Origin: Evansella caseinilytica
Lineage (GTDB): Bacteria > Bacillota > Bacilli > Bacillales > Salisediminibacteriaceae
Assembly (NCBI RefSeq): GCF_900107275.1
Contig: NZ_FNPI01000001.1
Span: 62,001 to 126,000 of the forward strand
Length of the DNA stretch: 64,000 bases
Direction of reading: 5' to 3'
Shown here: positions 38,370 through 46,921 of the stretch, one piece after another
Layout of the letters: each line of letters starts with the position of its first letter
How positions within the stretch are numbered: the stretch's first letter is position 1
Made by a program: the position numbers and the translations under genes
Notes under the pieces: generated by a model
What the model was told of the DNA's origin: nothing
Database searches by the model: none
What the model saw: only the letters and a program-made list of their open reading frames with translations

Positions 38370-39623
38370 GTGAAAAAATTACAAATTACAGATGTGGAAG
38401 TCTTTCTAACGGCTCCTCATCTAATCGATTTGGTTGTTGTTAGAGTCAAGACAAATGTTGGTGGGCTATACGGATTAGGCTGCGCCACGTTTACGCAGCG
38501 GATTTATGCTGTCAAGCAGGCTATTGAACACTACTTAAAACCATTTTTAATCGGCAAAGATCCCTCTAACATCGAAGATATTTGGCAGAGCGCAAATGTA
38601 AGCGGTTACTGGAGGAACGGGCCCGTGATGAACAATGCCTTATCAGGAATTGATATGGCTCTCTGGGATATCAAAGGAAAGGTAGCCGAGCTCCCATTGT
38701 ATGATCTGCTCGGCGGAAAATCAAGAGACGGTGTAGCCCTCTATGTTCATACTGATGGAGCGACAGTGGAAGAAGTGGAGGAAAGTGTAAAAGCGGCTGT
38801 GAATGAAGGCTTCCAATATACCCGTTGCCAAATGGGGATGTATGGGGGAGCTGGCACAGAAGATACGGGATTAATCTCGATGTCAATGAAGAAGGCGGAG
38901 GCGCTTGTTAGAAAAAGGTCTCCAGAAAAGCTTCGACCGGGGCAATACTTTGACCCGGAGGCTTATGCGAAAAGTATTGCTGACCTGTTCAAACATTTAA
39001 GAACAGCATTTGGAAACAGCGTAGAGTTTATTCATGATATTCATGAGCGAATTCCACCAATTGAAGCGATTCGTCTAGCTAAAAAATTGGAGCCGTACGA
39101 CCTCTTTTTCTTAGAAGATCCGTTTGCTCCTGAGCATACTGATTGGTTAAAAATGTTGCGTGAGCAAGTATCTACACCGATTGCGATGGGAGAATTATTC
39201 AGTCATCCGAATGACTGGAAAGCCCTCATCGCCAATAAACAGATTGATTTTATCCGCGCACATGTAAGTGCTATTGGAGGAATTACTCCGGCGAGAAAAT
39301 TGGCAATATTCGGTGAATTATTCGGTATAAGAACTGCTTGGCATGGACCAGGTGACCTTTCGCCAATTGGAGCAGCAGCGAATATTCATTTAGATTTTGC
39401 GGCTACGAATCTAGGAATTCAAGAATGGACGCCAATGAACGATGCATTAAAAACGGTTTTCCCAGGTGGTCCAATTGTACAGGATGGTTACGCGTATGTA
39501 TCCGATCGGCCTGGACTTGGAATTGATTTTATTGAAGAGGAAGCGAAAAAATATCCTCCTCATGGACGTTTGCCAGAATGGACGTTAGCGAGAACACCGG
39601 ATGGAACGGCAGTGAAACCATAA
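38370..39623 (+). CDS. ManD-type dehydratase (enolase superfamily)
   Basis: A 417-residue mandelate racemase/enolase-superfamily protein close to D-mannonate dehydratases, which make 2-keto-3-deoxygluconate. Metal ligands fit HDIHERI, LEDPF and GELFSH; RAHVSAIGGITPARK and TAWHGPGDLSPIGAAANIH are ManD landmarks. GTG start at 38370 after GGGTGGGAGACA. Some ManD-family members (RspA-like) have low or other activity, so the exact hexonate is open. Confidence 0.88.
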   Translation: MKKLQITDVEVFLTAPHLIDLVVVRVKTNVGGLYGLGCATFTQRIYAVKQAIEHYLKPFLIGKDPSNIEDIWQSANVSGYWRNGPVMNNALSGIDMALWDIKGKVAELPLYDLLGGKSRDGVALYVHTDGATVEEVEESVKAAVNEGFQYTRCQMGMYGGAGTEDTGLISMSMKKAEALVRKRSPEKLRPGQYFDPEAYAKSIADLFKHLRTAFGNSVEFIHDIHERIPPIEAIRLAKKLEPYDLFFLEDPFAPEHTDWLKMLREQVSTPIAMGELFSHPNDWKALIANKQIDFIRAHVSAIGGITPARKLAIFGELFGIRTAWHGPGDLSPIGAAANIHLDFAATNLGIQEWTPMNDALKTVFPGGPIVQDGYAYVSDRPGLGIDFIEEEAKKYPPHGRLPEWTLARTPDGTAVKP

Positions 39624-39655
39624 ACAAAAAATTTCTCATAAAGGGGATCGGCGAA

Positions 39656-40660
39656 ATGAAAAAAACGCTAACTTTAATTTCAATTTTATTCATGGGTGTA
39701 TTTTTAGCAGCGTGTGGATCTTCTCAACAATCGAACGATAGTGATGGCGGAGCAACAGAAGATTATACATTGCGTTTAGGGATTACACAAAATGACCAAA
39801 ATGCAGAATATCAGGCGCTTCTGCAATTTAAAGAACGGGTTGAAGAGCGTACAGATGGAGCGGTGAAAGTAGAGACGTACCACAGTGACCAGTTAGCAAG
39901 TGTTCCTGATTTGATTGAGCAGGCGAGTGTAGGAACCAATGTTGGCACGATTACCGATGCCGCACAATTAGGCGACCTTAAGAAAGAGTTTTCGATTCTG
40001 CAATCACCATACATGTTTGATAACGATGAGCAAATCAATAAATTGTTGGATTCCGATCTATTCCAAGGATGGGTCGAGGATTTTAACAAGCAAGGTTTAC
40101 AAGTTCTTGCCTTCAATTTCAGATTAGGTGAAAGAAATCTGGCGACAAAAAATAAAATTGAGTCAGCACAGGATTTACGAGGTACTGTGATTCGAACAAG
40201 CGGCGCTGAAATTGTCAACGCCACAGTTTCGGCAATGGGCGGTTCTCCAACGGGGATGCCTTGGACAGAGGCTTATCCAAGCTTGCAACAAGGAGTTATT
40301 GACGGGGTAGAAGCGCATAACTCAGCGATTTATGGTGCGAGTATGCATGAAGTGATCAATCATGTTGCCAAAACAAGACACTATTTACTTGTTTCATCAC
40401 TCGTTGTGAGTGCAGACTGGTTTAACAGTTTACCGGAAGAATATCAAACGATTGTATTGGAGGAAGCAAGAGAAGCGGGAGAAATGGCTTCCAAAATAGC
40501 CGCCGAGGATTCTGAGGAGTTCGAACAGCTGATGACGGATGCGGGGGTAGAATTTCATGAGGTGGATCGGGAAGAATTCAGAGAATTAACACTGGATGTA
40601 TTTGAAAAAATCGGGTTAAGTGACATTAGAGAAGCGGTAAATGAGGTGATCAACCAGTGA
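39656..40660 (+). CDS. TRAP transporter substrate-binding protein DctP
   Basis: A 334-residue periplasmic-type DctP receptor, lipid-anchored: signal peptide KKTLTLISILFMGVFLAACG with lipobox LAAC. Internal DctP features include RTSGAEIVNATVSAMGGSPT with the carboxylate-binding Arg and TEAYPSLQQGVIDGVEAHNS. A 26-codon upstream frame extension is unlikely because AAAGGGGATCGGCGAA precedes the ATG. Overlaps dctQ by 4 bp. Context says hexuronate or aldonate. Confidence 0.92.
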   Translation: MKKTLTLISILFMGVFLAACGSSQQSNDSDGGATEDYTLRLGITQNDQNAEYQALLQFKERVEERTDGAVKVETYHSDQLASVPDLIEQASVGTNVGTITDAAQLGDLKKEFSILQSPYMFDNDEQINKLLDSDLFQGWVEDFNKQGLQVLAFNFRLGERNLATKNKIESAQDLRGTVIRTSGAEIVNATVSAMGGSPTGMPWTEAYPSLQQGVIDGVEAHNSAIYGASMHEVINHVAKTRHYLLVSSLVVSADWFNSLPEEYQTIVLEEAREAGEMASKIAAEDSEEFEQLMTDAGVEFHEVDREEFRELTLDVFEKIGLSDIREAVNEVINQ

Positions 40661-41154
40661 GTCAAGGCGCGACAATCTTACAAAAAGCAAGAATAACCTG
40701 GATCAACTTTGAGGGGTTTATCACTCGTGTGTTGCTTATCATGCTTGTCGCGATTGTATTTATGGAAGTCATTTTGCGGTCGATTTTTAACGCCCCTACA
40801 ACCTGGTCTGTAGGGGTGGCCCAGCTCATATTCATTTGGGTGGTATTTCTCGGAGCCAATCGCGCATTACGTGAAAACGCGCATGTTGGAATAGATGCCT
40901 TAACAAATCTGTTGCCAAGAAAACTGCAAGCGTATCTTGAAATCGTAGCCCAGACCTTCATACTCGTTTTTCTTATCGGAATGGTGTACTACGGATTTTC
41001 GATGACATTTTCGAATACAGGAAGAATCATATCCGGTACTTCCATTAGTTATCATTATATAACGCTGGCCATTCCCGCAGGGGGGCTGTTAATGTCGATA
41101 ACAGCCTGTGCGAAACTAATGCGGCTTATTAAAAATGTAAGCAAAAACGAATGA
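40657..41154 (+). CDS. TRAP transporter small permease DctQ
   Basis: A 165-residue four-segment membrane protein with FMEVILRSIFNAPTTWSVG and the RALRENAHVGID turn of DctQ. GTG start overlapping the dctP stop (GTGA). It links receptor and large permease in the membrane. The 69 bp before dctM have the site GGAGGTGAT. Confidence 0.9.
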   Translation: MSQGATILQKARITWINFEGFITRVLLIMLVAIVFMEVILRSIFNAPTTWSVGVAQLIFIWVVFLGANRALRENAHVGIDALTNLLPRKLQAYLEIVAQTFILVFLIGMVYYGFSMTFSNTGRIISGTSISYHYITLAIPAGGLLMSITACAKLMRLIKNVSKNE

Positions 41155-41223
41155 TAATCATCGAATAGACCTCATCTTATCCGCGCATACAGTTGAATGG
41201 TCAGTTAGATATTTGGAGGTGAT

Positions 41224-42513
41224 ATGGTGCTTTTAATGATCGTTGTATTTTTTATCCTGCTATTTGCCAATATACCTGTAGCCTTTGCCATAGGTATTTC
41301 AAGTGCAGTATACTTTATGGTTTCACCAGAATTGCCGAACATCCTTGCCATGCAGCGATTAGCAACAGGGACGCAGTCCTTTCCCTTATTGGCGGTTCCA
41401 TTCTTTGTTTTAGTAGGGCATATATTAAATACTTCGGGAATTACCGCCCGATTAATCAAGTTTTCGAATCTTTTAACAGGACATTTAGTTGGTGGTCTGG
41501 CACATGTTTCCATCGTGTTGAGTACGTTTATGGGTGGAATCAGCGGTTCGGCTACTGCCGATGCTGCGATGCAAAGCCGTATTCTTACAACGGATATGGT
41601 CAAAAGAGGATATTCCAGAGGCTTTTCAATTGGAGTGATTGGAATCAGCTCGTTAATCACCTCCACCATTCCCCCAAGTATCGGGCTGATTTTATATGGG
41701 TTTATCAGCGGTGTTTCGATAAGTAAGCTGTTTATCGCAGGAATCATACCGGGGGTATTAATGTGCCTTACGTTAATGATAACGGTCTATTTTGTTTCTA
41801 AAAAGAGGGGTTATGATCAGGATATTAGCCTGCAAAAGCCTTCATTTCAAGAAATCGTGAAAAGCTTTAAAGAATCGATTTGGGCGCTTCTTTTCCCGGT
41901 TATTTTGTTAGTCGGAATTCGATTTGGCATCTTTTCAGCAACGGAAGGCGGAGCGGTTGCGGTTGTATACGCCCTTATCGTTGGCAAATTTATTTATAAA
42001 GAGCTGAGCTGGTCAAATTTAAAAACGGCGCTAAATAACGCAATATCGGATACAGGGATGATTATGCTGATCATAGCAGCTGCTTCCATGTTTGGTTACG
42101 TGATTGCCTACGAGAATTTACCAAGAAGTGCTTCCGAGTTTATTACAGGTATAACGGATCATCCGACCTTACTTTTGTTAATCATATTGATCTTTGTCTT
42201 CATGGCAGGTCTATTTATGGAAGCGACGGCAAATACACTGTTATTAACACCGATCTTCCTGCCAATCATTACACAAGCGGGTATTGATCCTGTACATTTT
42301 GGTTTGATCATGATTGTTCTTATCACGCTTGGAGGAATGACACCGCCATTAGGGGTAACGATGTTTGCAGTATGTTCGATTACGAAAACATCTGTTCTTG
42401 AATTTACAAAGGGCGCTGCCCCCTTCTTAATCGCAGTTCTTATTTTAATTATCATGCTGGCACTATTCCCGCAAATTGTGCTTTTCTTGCCAGACCTGCT
42501 TATGATGAATTAG
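41224..42513 (+). CDS. TRAP transporter large permease DctM
   Basis: A 429-residue membrane protein of about 12 segments with DctM signatures FPLLAVPFFVLVGHILNTSG, GGISGSATADAAMQS and MTPPLGVTMFAVCSIT. ATG after GGAGGTGAT. Last gene of the operon; terminator at 42603. Confidence 0.93.
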   Translation: MVLLMIVVFFILLFANIPVAFAIGISSAVYFMVSPELPNILAMQRLATGTQSFPLLAVPFFVLVGHILNTSGITARLIKFSNLLTGHLVGGLAHVSIVLSTFMGGISGSATADAAMQSRILTTDMVKRGYSRGFSIGVIGISSLITSTIPPSIGLILYGFISGVSISKLFIAGIIPGVLMCLTLMITVYFVSKKRGYDQDISLQKPSFQEIVKSFKESIWALLFPVILLVGIRFGIFSATEGGAVAVVYALIVGKFIYKELSWSNLKTALNNAISDTGMIMLIIAAASMFGYVIAYENLPRSASEFITGITDHPTLLLLIILIFVFMAGLFMEATANTLLLTPIFLPIITQAGIDPVHFGLIMIVLITLGGMTPPLGVTMFAVCSITKTSVLEFTKGAAPFLIAVLILIIMLALFPQIVLFLPDLLMMN

Positions 42514-42602
42514 AACGGCAGAAAGTATAAGGTGAAATTCCAAAAAAAGGGCAAAACGAAAGAAGCCGTACATTTAATATTGGTTTATAGAGTTTCTCAC
42601 CT

Positions 42603-42655
42603 ACTCTGCTTACATGACCGGACAGCACGGCAAGTGTTCCGTAAGCAGAGTTTTT
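42603..42655 (+). terminator. Terminator of the hexuronate operon
   Basis: ACTCTGCTTAC (42603-42613) and GTAAGCAGAGT (42641-42651) make an 11-bp perfect stem followed by TTTTT; the loop itself folds (GGACA with TGTTCC). Confidence 0.85.
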
Positions 42656-42826
42656 GAGATAAGTGTCAATAGCGGTGACGCGTTAAAGCGAGCGAAACAG
42701 CATTTGTGGCAACAGTTTCCTTGTCCCTATTCTTCCGAAGTAAGCTCCACCTTTATCCGATTCCGATCGACGGCCCTTCTCGACAGTCCCGTTAACTCGA
42801 TGATTTCATCCAGTGATTTTCCTTTT

Positions 42827-43014
42827 TGCTGCAAGCTGTTGGCGTTGATATCGTGTTTAGAGCCAATATACATCAGAAATTTGCAGTTATTGATCAAAGC
42901 GTCACCTGGTATGGAAGTATAAATTTGTTAAGCTTTGGTAAAGCAGAAGAGAGCATGATGCGGCTTGAAAGTCCGAATATTGCCAATGAATTGATAATGA
43001 GTATAGGAAAATGA
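42827..43014 (+). pseudogene. PLD-like nuclease domain, C-terminal fragment
   Basis: The reading RANIHQKFAVIDQSVTWYGS then INLLSFGKAEESMMRLESPN is the C-terminal HxK half-site of a phospholipase D-type nuclease/helicase-associated domain, ending at a normal stop. No start or first half-site is present. Just before it, on the minus strand at about 42735-42830, a short reading SLDEIIELTGLSRRAVDRN resembles a helix-turn-helix and is also a fragment. Confidence 0.6.
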
Positions 43015-43096
43015 GCTTGAGATATCTTAGAAAAAACAAATTCGTGGAAAAGTCAGTGATTAGAATTGACGTGAAAATCCAATAATGCTACAATTC

Positions 43097-43121
43097 GAAT
43101 GAATAAAATAAATATTCATTC
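43097..43121. promoter_or_regulatory. TetR operator, copy 1
   Basis: GAATGAATA (43097-43105) and TATTCATTC (43113-43121) form a perfect dyad, upstream of the tetR-type start. The half sites GAATGA and TCATTC are 13 bp apart, as in the copy at 43885-43915. Confidence 0.75.
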
Positions 43122-43143
43122 AAGACGATGGAGGGCAAGTTAC

Positions 43144-43731
43144 TTGATAAATAAAAAAGCAGAAATCTTTAGTGCGGGAAGAGAGTTGTTTTACGCCAAA
43201 GGCTTCAAAGATACTAATATTTCTGAGATAGCAAAGACAGCCGGGATTGGGGTAGGTACCTTTTACAGTTACTACTCGTCGAAAGAGGAGCTTTTTTTAG
43301 AGGTTTATTTCAAAGAAAATGAAGATCTTAAAAAGCGTTTGTTAGAATCGATGGACTGGGATAGTGACCCCGTAACTTTGATCACAAAAATGGTGACACA
43401 GAACATCAATGAGATGAATTCAAATCTCATACTGAGAGAATGGTATAACAAGGAGCTTTTTAGTAAGCTGGAGCAGCAGTTTTATCAACAAGACGGCTTA
43501 AAGAGTTTTGATGAATCCAACTATGGCGGTAAGTTAGAGTTAATCAAAAAATGGAAGGCTGAAGGGAAAATAAGGGATGATATCGAGGATGAGATGATAA
43601 ATGCCATTTTTAACGCGATACTCTATATCGACATTCATAAAAGTGATATTGGAATGCAGTACTTTCCACAGATTATGTTTTATATAACGGAATTCATCAT
43701 GAAAGGTTTAACGGAGGACTGCCCAAAGTGA
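43144..43731 (+). CDS. TetR/AcrR family regulator
   Basis: A TetR protein of 195 residues when started at TTG 43144, which follows GGAGGG at a good distance; the ATG at 43099 lies within the operator. The helix-turn-helix is FKDTNISEIAKTAGIGVGTF with YSYYSSKEELFLEVY. The C-terminal domain is not assigned to a ligand class. The same operator is before the next gene, a DUF998 membrane protein, so the two form a regulon. Confidence 0.88.
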   Translation: MINKKAEIFSAGRELFYAKGFKDTNISEIAKTAGIGVGTFYSYYSSKEELFLEVYFKENEDLKKRLLESMDWDSDPVTLITKMVTQNINEMNSNLILREWYNKELFSKLEQQFYQQDGLKSFDESNYGGKLELIKKWKAEGKIRDDIEDEMINAIFNAILYIDIHKSDIGMQYFPQIMFYITEFIMKGLTEDCPK

Positions 43732-43762
43732 ACTCGTTTCAGCCAAGCTGAACCTTTGGGGA

Positions 43763-43825
43763 ATCAGGTGGAGACCCTGCACCACCTGATTTCAAATCCC
43801 ACCTACGCTAACGCTTAGAGGTGGG
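43763..43825. repeat. REP-like double hairpin
   Basis: First hairpin ATCAGGTGG (43763-43771) / CCACCTGAT (43782-43790), related to the palindrome at 6656-6682 including the upstream word AAGCTGAAC. Second hairpin CCCACCT (43798-43804) / AGGTGGG (43819-43825), of the type found at IS200/IS605 ends. No transposase nearby. Confidence 0.6.
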
Positions 43826-43884
43826 GGGATTATACCCTATAAGAAAAATCGATAAAATTCAACATGGGCATTTTTTTACCTCGA

Positions 43885-43915
43885 TTCGAATGAATTCTAA
43901 TAATATTCATTCGAA
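43885..43915. promoter_or_regulatory. TetR operator, copy 2
   Basis: TTCGAATGAAT (43885-43895) and ATTCATTCGAA (43905-43915) form a perfect 11-bp-arm dyad 67 bp before the DUF998 gene. It has the same half sites at the same spacing as copy 1 (GAATGA, 13 bp, TCATTC). Confidence 0.75.
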
Positions 43916-43982
43916 TTCGACAAGGATTCATAAGCGGCAAACAATATGTCACTAAATAGCTTTGAAAAGGATGGGTGTAAAA

Positions 43983-44693
43983 ATGAAACCAACAACAATC
44001 ATCGAAGCTAGGAAAAAGCAGCAAGCACTGAAATTAGTGCGAAAGGTCTTGCTTATCTGCGGTATCCTTTCTTCGCTGCTTTACGTCGGTACTGATATAC
44101 TTGCAGCCATGCAATGGGAGGGTTACAGCTACACTTCTCAGGCCGTCAGCGAGCTGTCGGCTATCGGAGCTCCGACGAGACCATTCGTCGTTTCGCTTTT
44201 CAGCATATATAATGTGCTGGTAATCGCCTTCGGATTAGGAGTTCTTTGGGGAACAAAGATTGGAAAGCGCCCCCTGCGCGTCGCGGGAATTCTGCTGATC
44301 GGGTACGGGATCGTGGGACAAGTGACGCTGTTATTCTTCCCGATGCACTTACGTGGAGCCGAAAAGTCAATAACCGACACCATGCACGCAACTCTCACAG
44401 GTGTGCTCGTACTCTTTATTCTGCTGTTCATATGGTTTGCAGCCGCTGCGCTCAGAAAGCGATTTCGCCTCTACTCGGTCGGCACGATCCTGATCCTCTT
44501 TTTATTCGGGATTTTGGCGGGTTTGAACGGTTCCCGGCTTGAGGCCCAACTGCCTACGCCGTGGCTGGGAGTCATGGAGCGTGTGAAGATCTATTCTTCC
44601 ATGCTATGGGTGCTTGTGCTGGCCATTGTCCTCTTGCAGGCAGAAAGTGACCAGGATGATTTCGGGAAAAGGAAGCAAGAAAAAATTTCTTAA
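43983..44693 (+). CDS. DUF998 family membrane protein
   Basis: A 236-residue membrane protein with about seven segments (first at residues 20-45) and the DUF998 pattern YTSQAVSELSAIGAPTRPFV after segment 1. Function of the family is not established. Start is uncertain: ATG 43983 is used, TTG 43962 and ATG 43971 are in frame. It carries a TetR operator upstream, which suggests induction by a small molecule and a role in stress or export. Confidence 0.8.
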   Translation: MKPTTIIEARKKQQALKLVRKVLLICGILSSLLYVGTDILAAMQWEGYSYTSQAVSELSAIGAPTRPFVVSLFSIYNVLVIAFGLGVLWGTKIGKRPLRVAGILLIGYGIVGQVTLLFFPMHLRGAEKSITDTMHATLTGVLVLFILLFIWFAAAALRKRFRLYSVGTILILFLFGILAGLNGSRLEAQLPTPWLGVMERVKIYSSMLWVLVLAIVLLQAESDQDDFGKRKQEKIS

Positions 44694-44741
44694 AGATGCT
44701 TTCTATTGGTATAATGATGTTATTGCAACACGGTGGAATAA

Positions 44742-45080
44742 GTAGAGCCGATGCATTTTTTTAAAATCGGATAGGAATAAAGTGATCTTTTTAAACAAAC
44801 ACGATAAATTAATAAACTGTTATAAAAAACGGATAAATATTCGAAAACATATTTGTCCTTTTTTAGTGTTCAAATACCTCCCCTAAAAAAATGTAGATGA
44901 AAAAACTGAAAAAAATAAAATTGTTAAAAGTGTGTGTTCAAAAAGGAGAACATAACAGCGGCAAGAAAGTCGAGCGCGACAGGCTCGAGCAGCGGAGCGT
45001 ACAAGGAAACGTACGTGATTAGCTGAGAGGCAACGCAACGATGAGATTCGCAGGCGCTGTTTCTCGGACTTTTTGAACAT
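44742..45080. repeat. Two MITE-like copies in one intergenic region
   Basis: 44742-44801 is a short copy of the first element type (GTAGAGCCGATGCATTTTT ... CTTTTTAAACAAACAC). 44932-45080 is a copy of the second type, inverted relative to 2911-3060, with ends GTGTGTTCAAAAAGGA and GACTTTTTGAACAT. Between 44694 and 45335 no gene is seen. Confidence 0.7.
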
Positions 45081-45335
45081 CCTCTAATGTGTAAAAGCAT
45101 AGGCACTCGTGCATAGCAAGGTGCTGTTGGATAAATTCCCAAGTAAAAACATTATTAAGCTAATGAAAATATAAAAGTTGAAAAATATTAAACAATTTTT
45201 TCCTGAATAAGCATTTTTGTAGATTGTATACATTAAATATTGTCGTAAGATGTCGTTTTTCCTTTCTTGATCTAATCATATAAAATAGACTAATATATCA
45301 ACATGTTATATTTTAGTAATGCTATAGAAAAAATA

Positions 45336-45538
45336 GCTTCCTCGCTAAATCATGTGGAAAGGAAGAATAGACTTGGAGATTTTATATGGAGTGGCAGGCA
45401 TGATCGCATGAATAGCGAAAGCCAATATCCCATGATACTGGTGGCTTGGCTAGTGTGTCATGCCCGCAGAGGCTCCATGTCAAATCGACGATGTTTCTAT
45501 AATTTTTTCTCTATTCTCATACCAAATAGCGAAGAGCC
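45336..45538 (+). mobile_element. ISL3-type MITE (copy 1) with 8-bp target duplication
   Basis: 203 bp from GCTTCCTCGCT to AGCGAAGAGCC, imperfect inverted ends of ISL3 type. The 8-bp direct repeat AAAAAATA flanks it on both sides (45328-45335 and 45539-45546). It has no transposase frame. The interior (45387-45477) folds into an outer stem with inner hairpins. Nearly identical to 48960-49165. It ends 32 bp before the secreted protein gene and may supply or disturb its promoter. Confidence 0.88.
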
Positions 45539-45570
45539 AAAAAATACCTATTTAAAAAAGGGAGTATTTT

Positions 45571-46196
45571 ATGTTTAAAAAAATTTGTAGTGTCATGGTT
45601 GTTATTGTATTATTTAGTAGTAATTTGTTGTTTCAACACAAGTAATTGCAACAGAGGAATTACACAATTTAGAGGAAAAAGAAGTAGAAGAAATGATTAA
45701 TACTCTCGAACAATTCGTAAGTGCTGAAGATAATCAATTAATAGTAGAAGAAATTCCAAAAAGTGTTTACAATGCACTTGGACACGATTTTGTTGACGAA
45801 ATTCTAGAAGGAATAGAAGAGTTAAATGAATTGGCTCTAGATGGAGAAATAATCATTACTGAAAACGAAACTATTTATGAAACTGATGACACCAGTTTTA
45901 ATGTCCAAGGTGGAGTTAATAAAGTAGTTTATAAGTGGTATGGAAGAGTAAGATATTTTAGTACAAGTTCAGCTAATACATTTGCAGGTGTGGCTAAAAA
46001 AGTCGGAAACGGTGCTGCAACAGTCGGTGCAGTAGCTGCATATTTTAGTGCTGGAACGACAGCTCTTTTTGGTGGTCTCACTACTATATATTTTCATGGG
46101 TTATCAGATGCTGTAACAAAGCGAAATTCTGGCCATAATTGTGGAATCATATTACATGTAACATGGGCGTCTGTTTATTGGACTGCACGTCAATAG
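45571..46196 (+). pseudogene. Secreted bacteriocin-like protein, frameshifted in the signal peptide
   Basis: ATG 45571 after GGGAG begins MFKKICSVMVVIVLFSSNLL, a good signal peptide, but the frame ends 5 codons on. One base missing near 45628-45630 would join it to STQVIATEELHNLEEKEVEE and the open frame to 46196. The predicted protein has an acidic pro-like region of about 80 residues, then a C-terminal domain with a Gly/Ala-rich hydrophobic stretch (VGNGAATVGAVAAYFSAGTT) and a CGIILHVTWASVYWTARQ end. The family is not recognised. Followed 9 bp later by a two-TM small protein and then a subtilase, the layout suggests toxin, immunity and protease. A sequencing error cannot be excluded. Confidence 0.6.
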
Positions 46197-46205
46197 AGGT
46201 GAATC

Positions 46206-46370
46206 ATGGAAATTTATGTCCTATTAATTTCATTAATAATTTTTTTATTAGTTATTAGAGGCGTTCAAAGCGGTAAAATAAAATTTACTGCCAAAAAAAT
46301 TGTACTAGGCTTAATAGTAACTATAGTAATGATAAATGTAATCTTTTACTTTGTTTTTAAAATAATATAG
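46206..46370 (+). CDS. Small two-TM membrane protein (possible immunity protein)
   Basis: 54 residues with two hydrophobic helices, IYVLLISLIIFLLVI and IVLGLIVTIVMINVIFYFVF, separated by a basic loop. ATG follows GAGGTGAATC. It starts 9 bp after the secreted protein stop and is followed by a hairpin. Two-helix small proteins beside secreted antibacterial peptides are often immunity proteins; here that is inference. No homologue recognised. Confidence 0.6.
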   Translation: MEIYVLLISLIIFLLVIRGVQSGKIKFTAKKIVLGLIVTIVMINVIFYFVFKII

Positions 46371-46376
46371 AAAAAA

Positions 46377-46396
46377 AGCACATGATTTCATGTGCT
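46377..46396. terminator. Hairpin between immunity-like gene and subtilase
   Basis: AGCACATGA (46377-46385) and TCATGTGCT (46388-46396) make a 9-bp stem with A-run before and T-rich tract after, so it may end transcription in either direction or lower read-through into the subtilase. Confidence 0.6.
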
Positions 46397-46921
46397 TTAA
46401 CTTTTTCAGGAGGATTGAATTGAAGAAATTATTGGTTTTATTTTTTACAGTAATTACTTTTAGTGGATGTAGTTCTTCTATAAATGACAAAGAATATTAC
46501 TTTAATTTTATGGATTTGGAACGTCTTTGGGAGTATTCAGAAGGAGAATCGCAAATAATTGCATTTATCGATACCGGAATATCGGAACAAGCGAAAGCGT
46601 TGTATAGCGACAGAATAATTGACACATACAACAGTATAGAAGATAGCAAAAATGTAGTTGATAATCATGGGCATGGAACTCAGATAATTAGTATTTCTTC
46701 TGGAAATGGGGAAAAAGGTATTTGGGGTATTGCACCAAAAGCAAAAGTTATTGTTATTAAAGCATTGGGTGATGAAGGAGAAGTAGAAGATCCCACTAGT
46801 ATAGTAAAAGCTATTGATTATGCCATATCTAAGGAAGTCGACATAATTAATATGAGTTTTGGATCATTTGTATCTAATTCGGACATTGAAAATCAAATTC
46901 AGCTAGCTATAAAAAATAATA

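Noticed and set aside
42614-42922. Open frame of 102 codons after the TRAP operon
   Set aside because: It begins inside the terminator stem and has no site or motif; the PLD-like reading in another frame is the better explanation.
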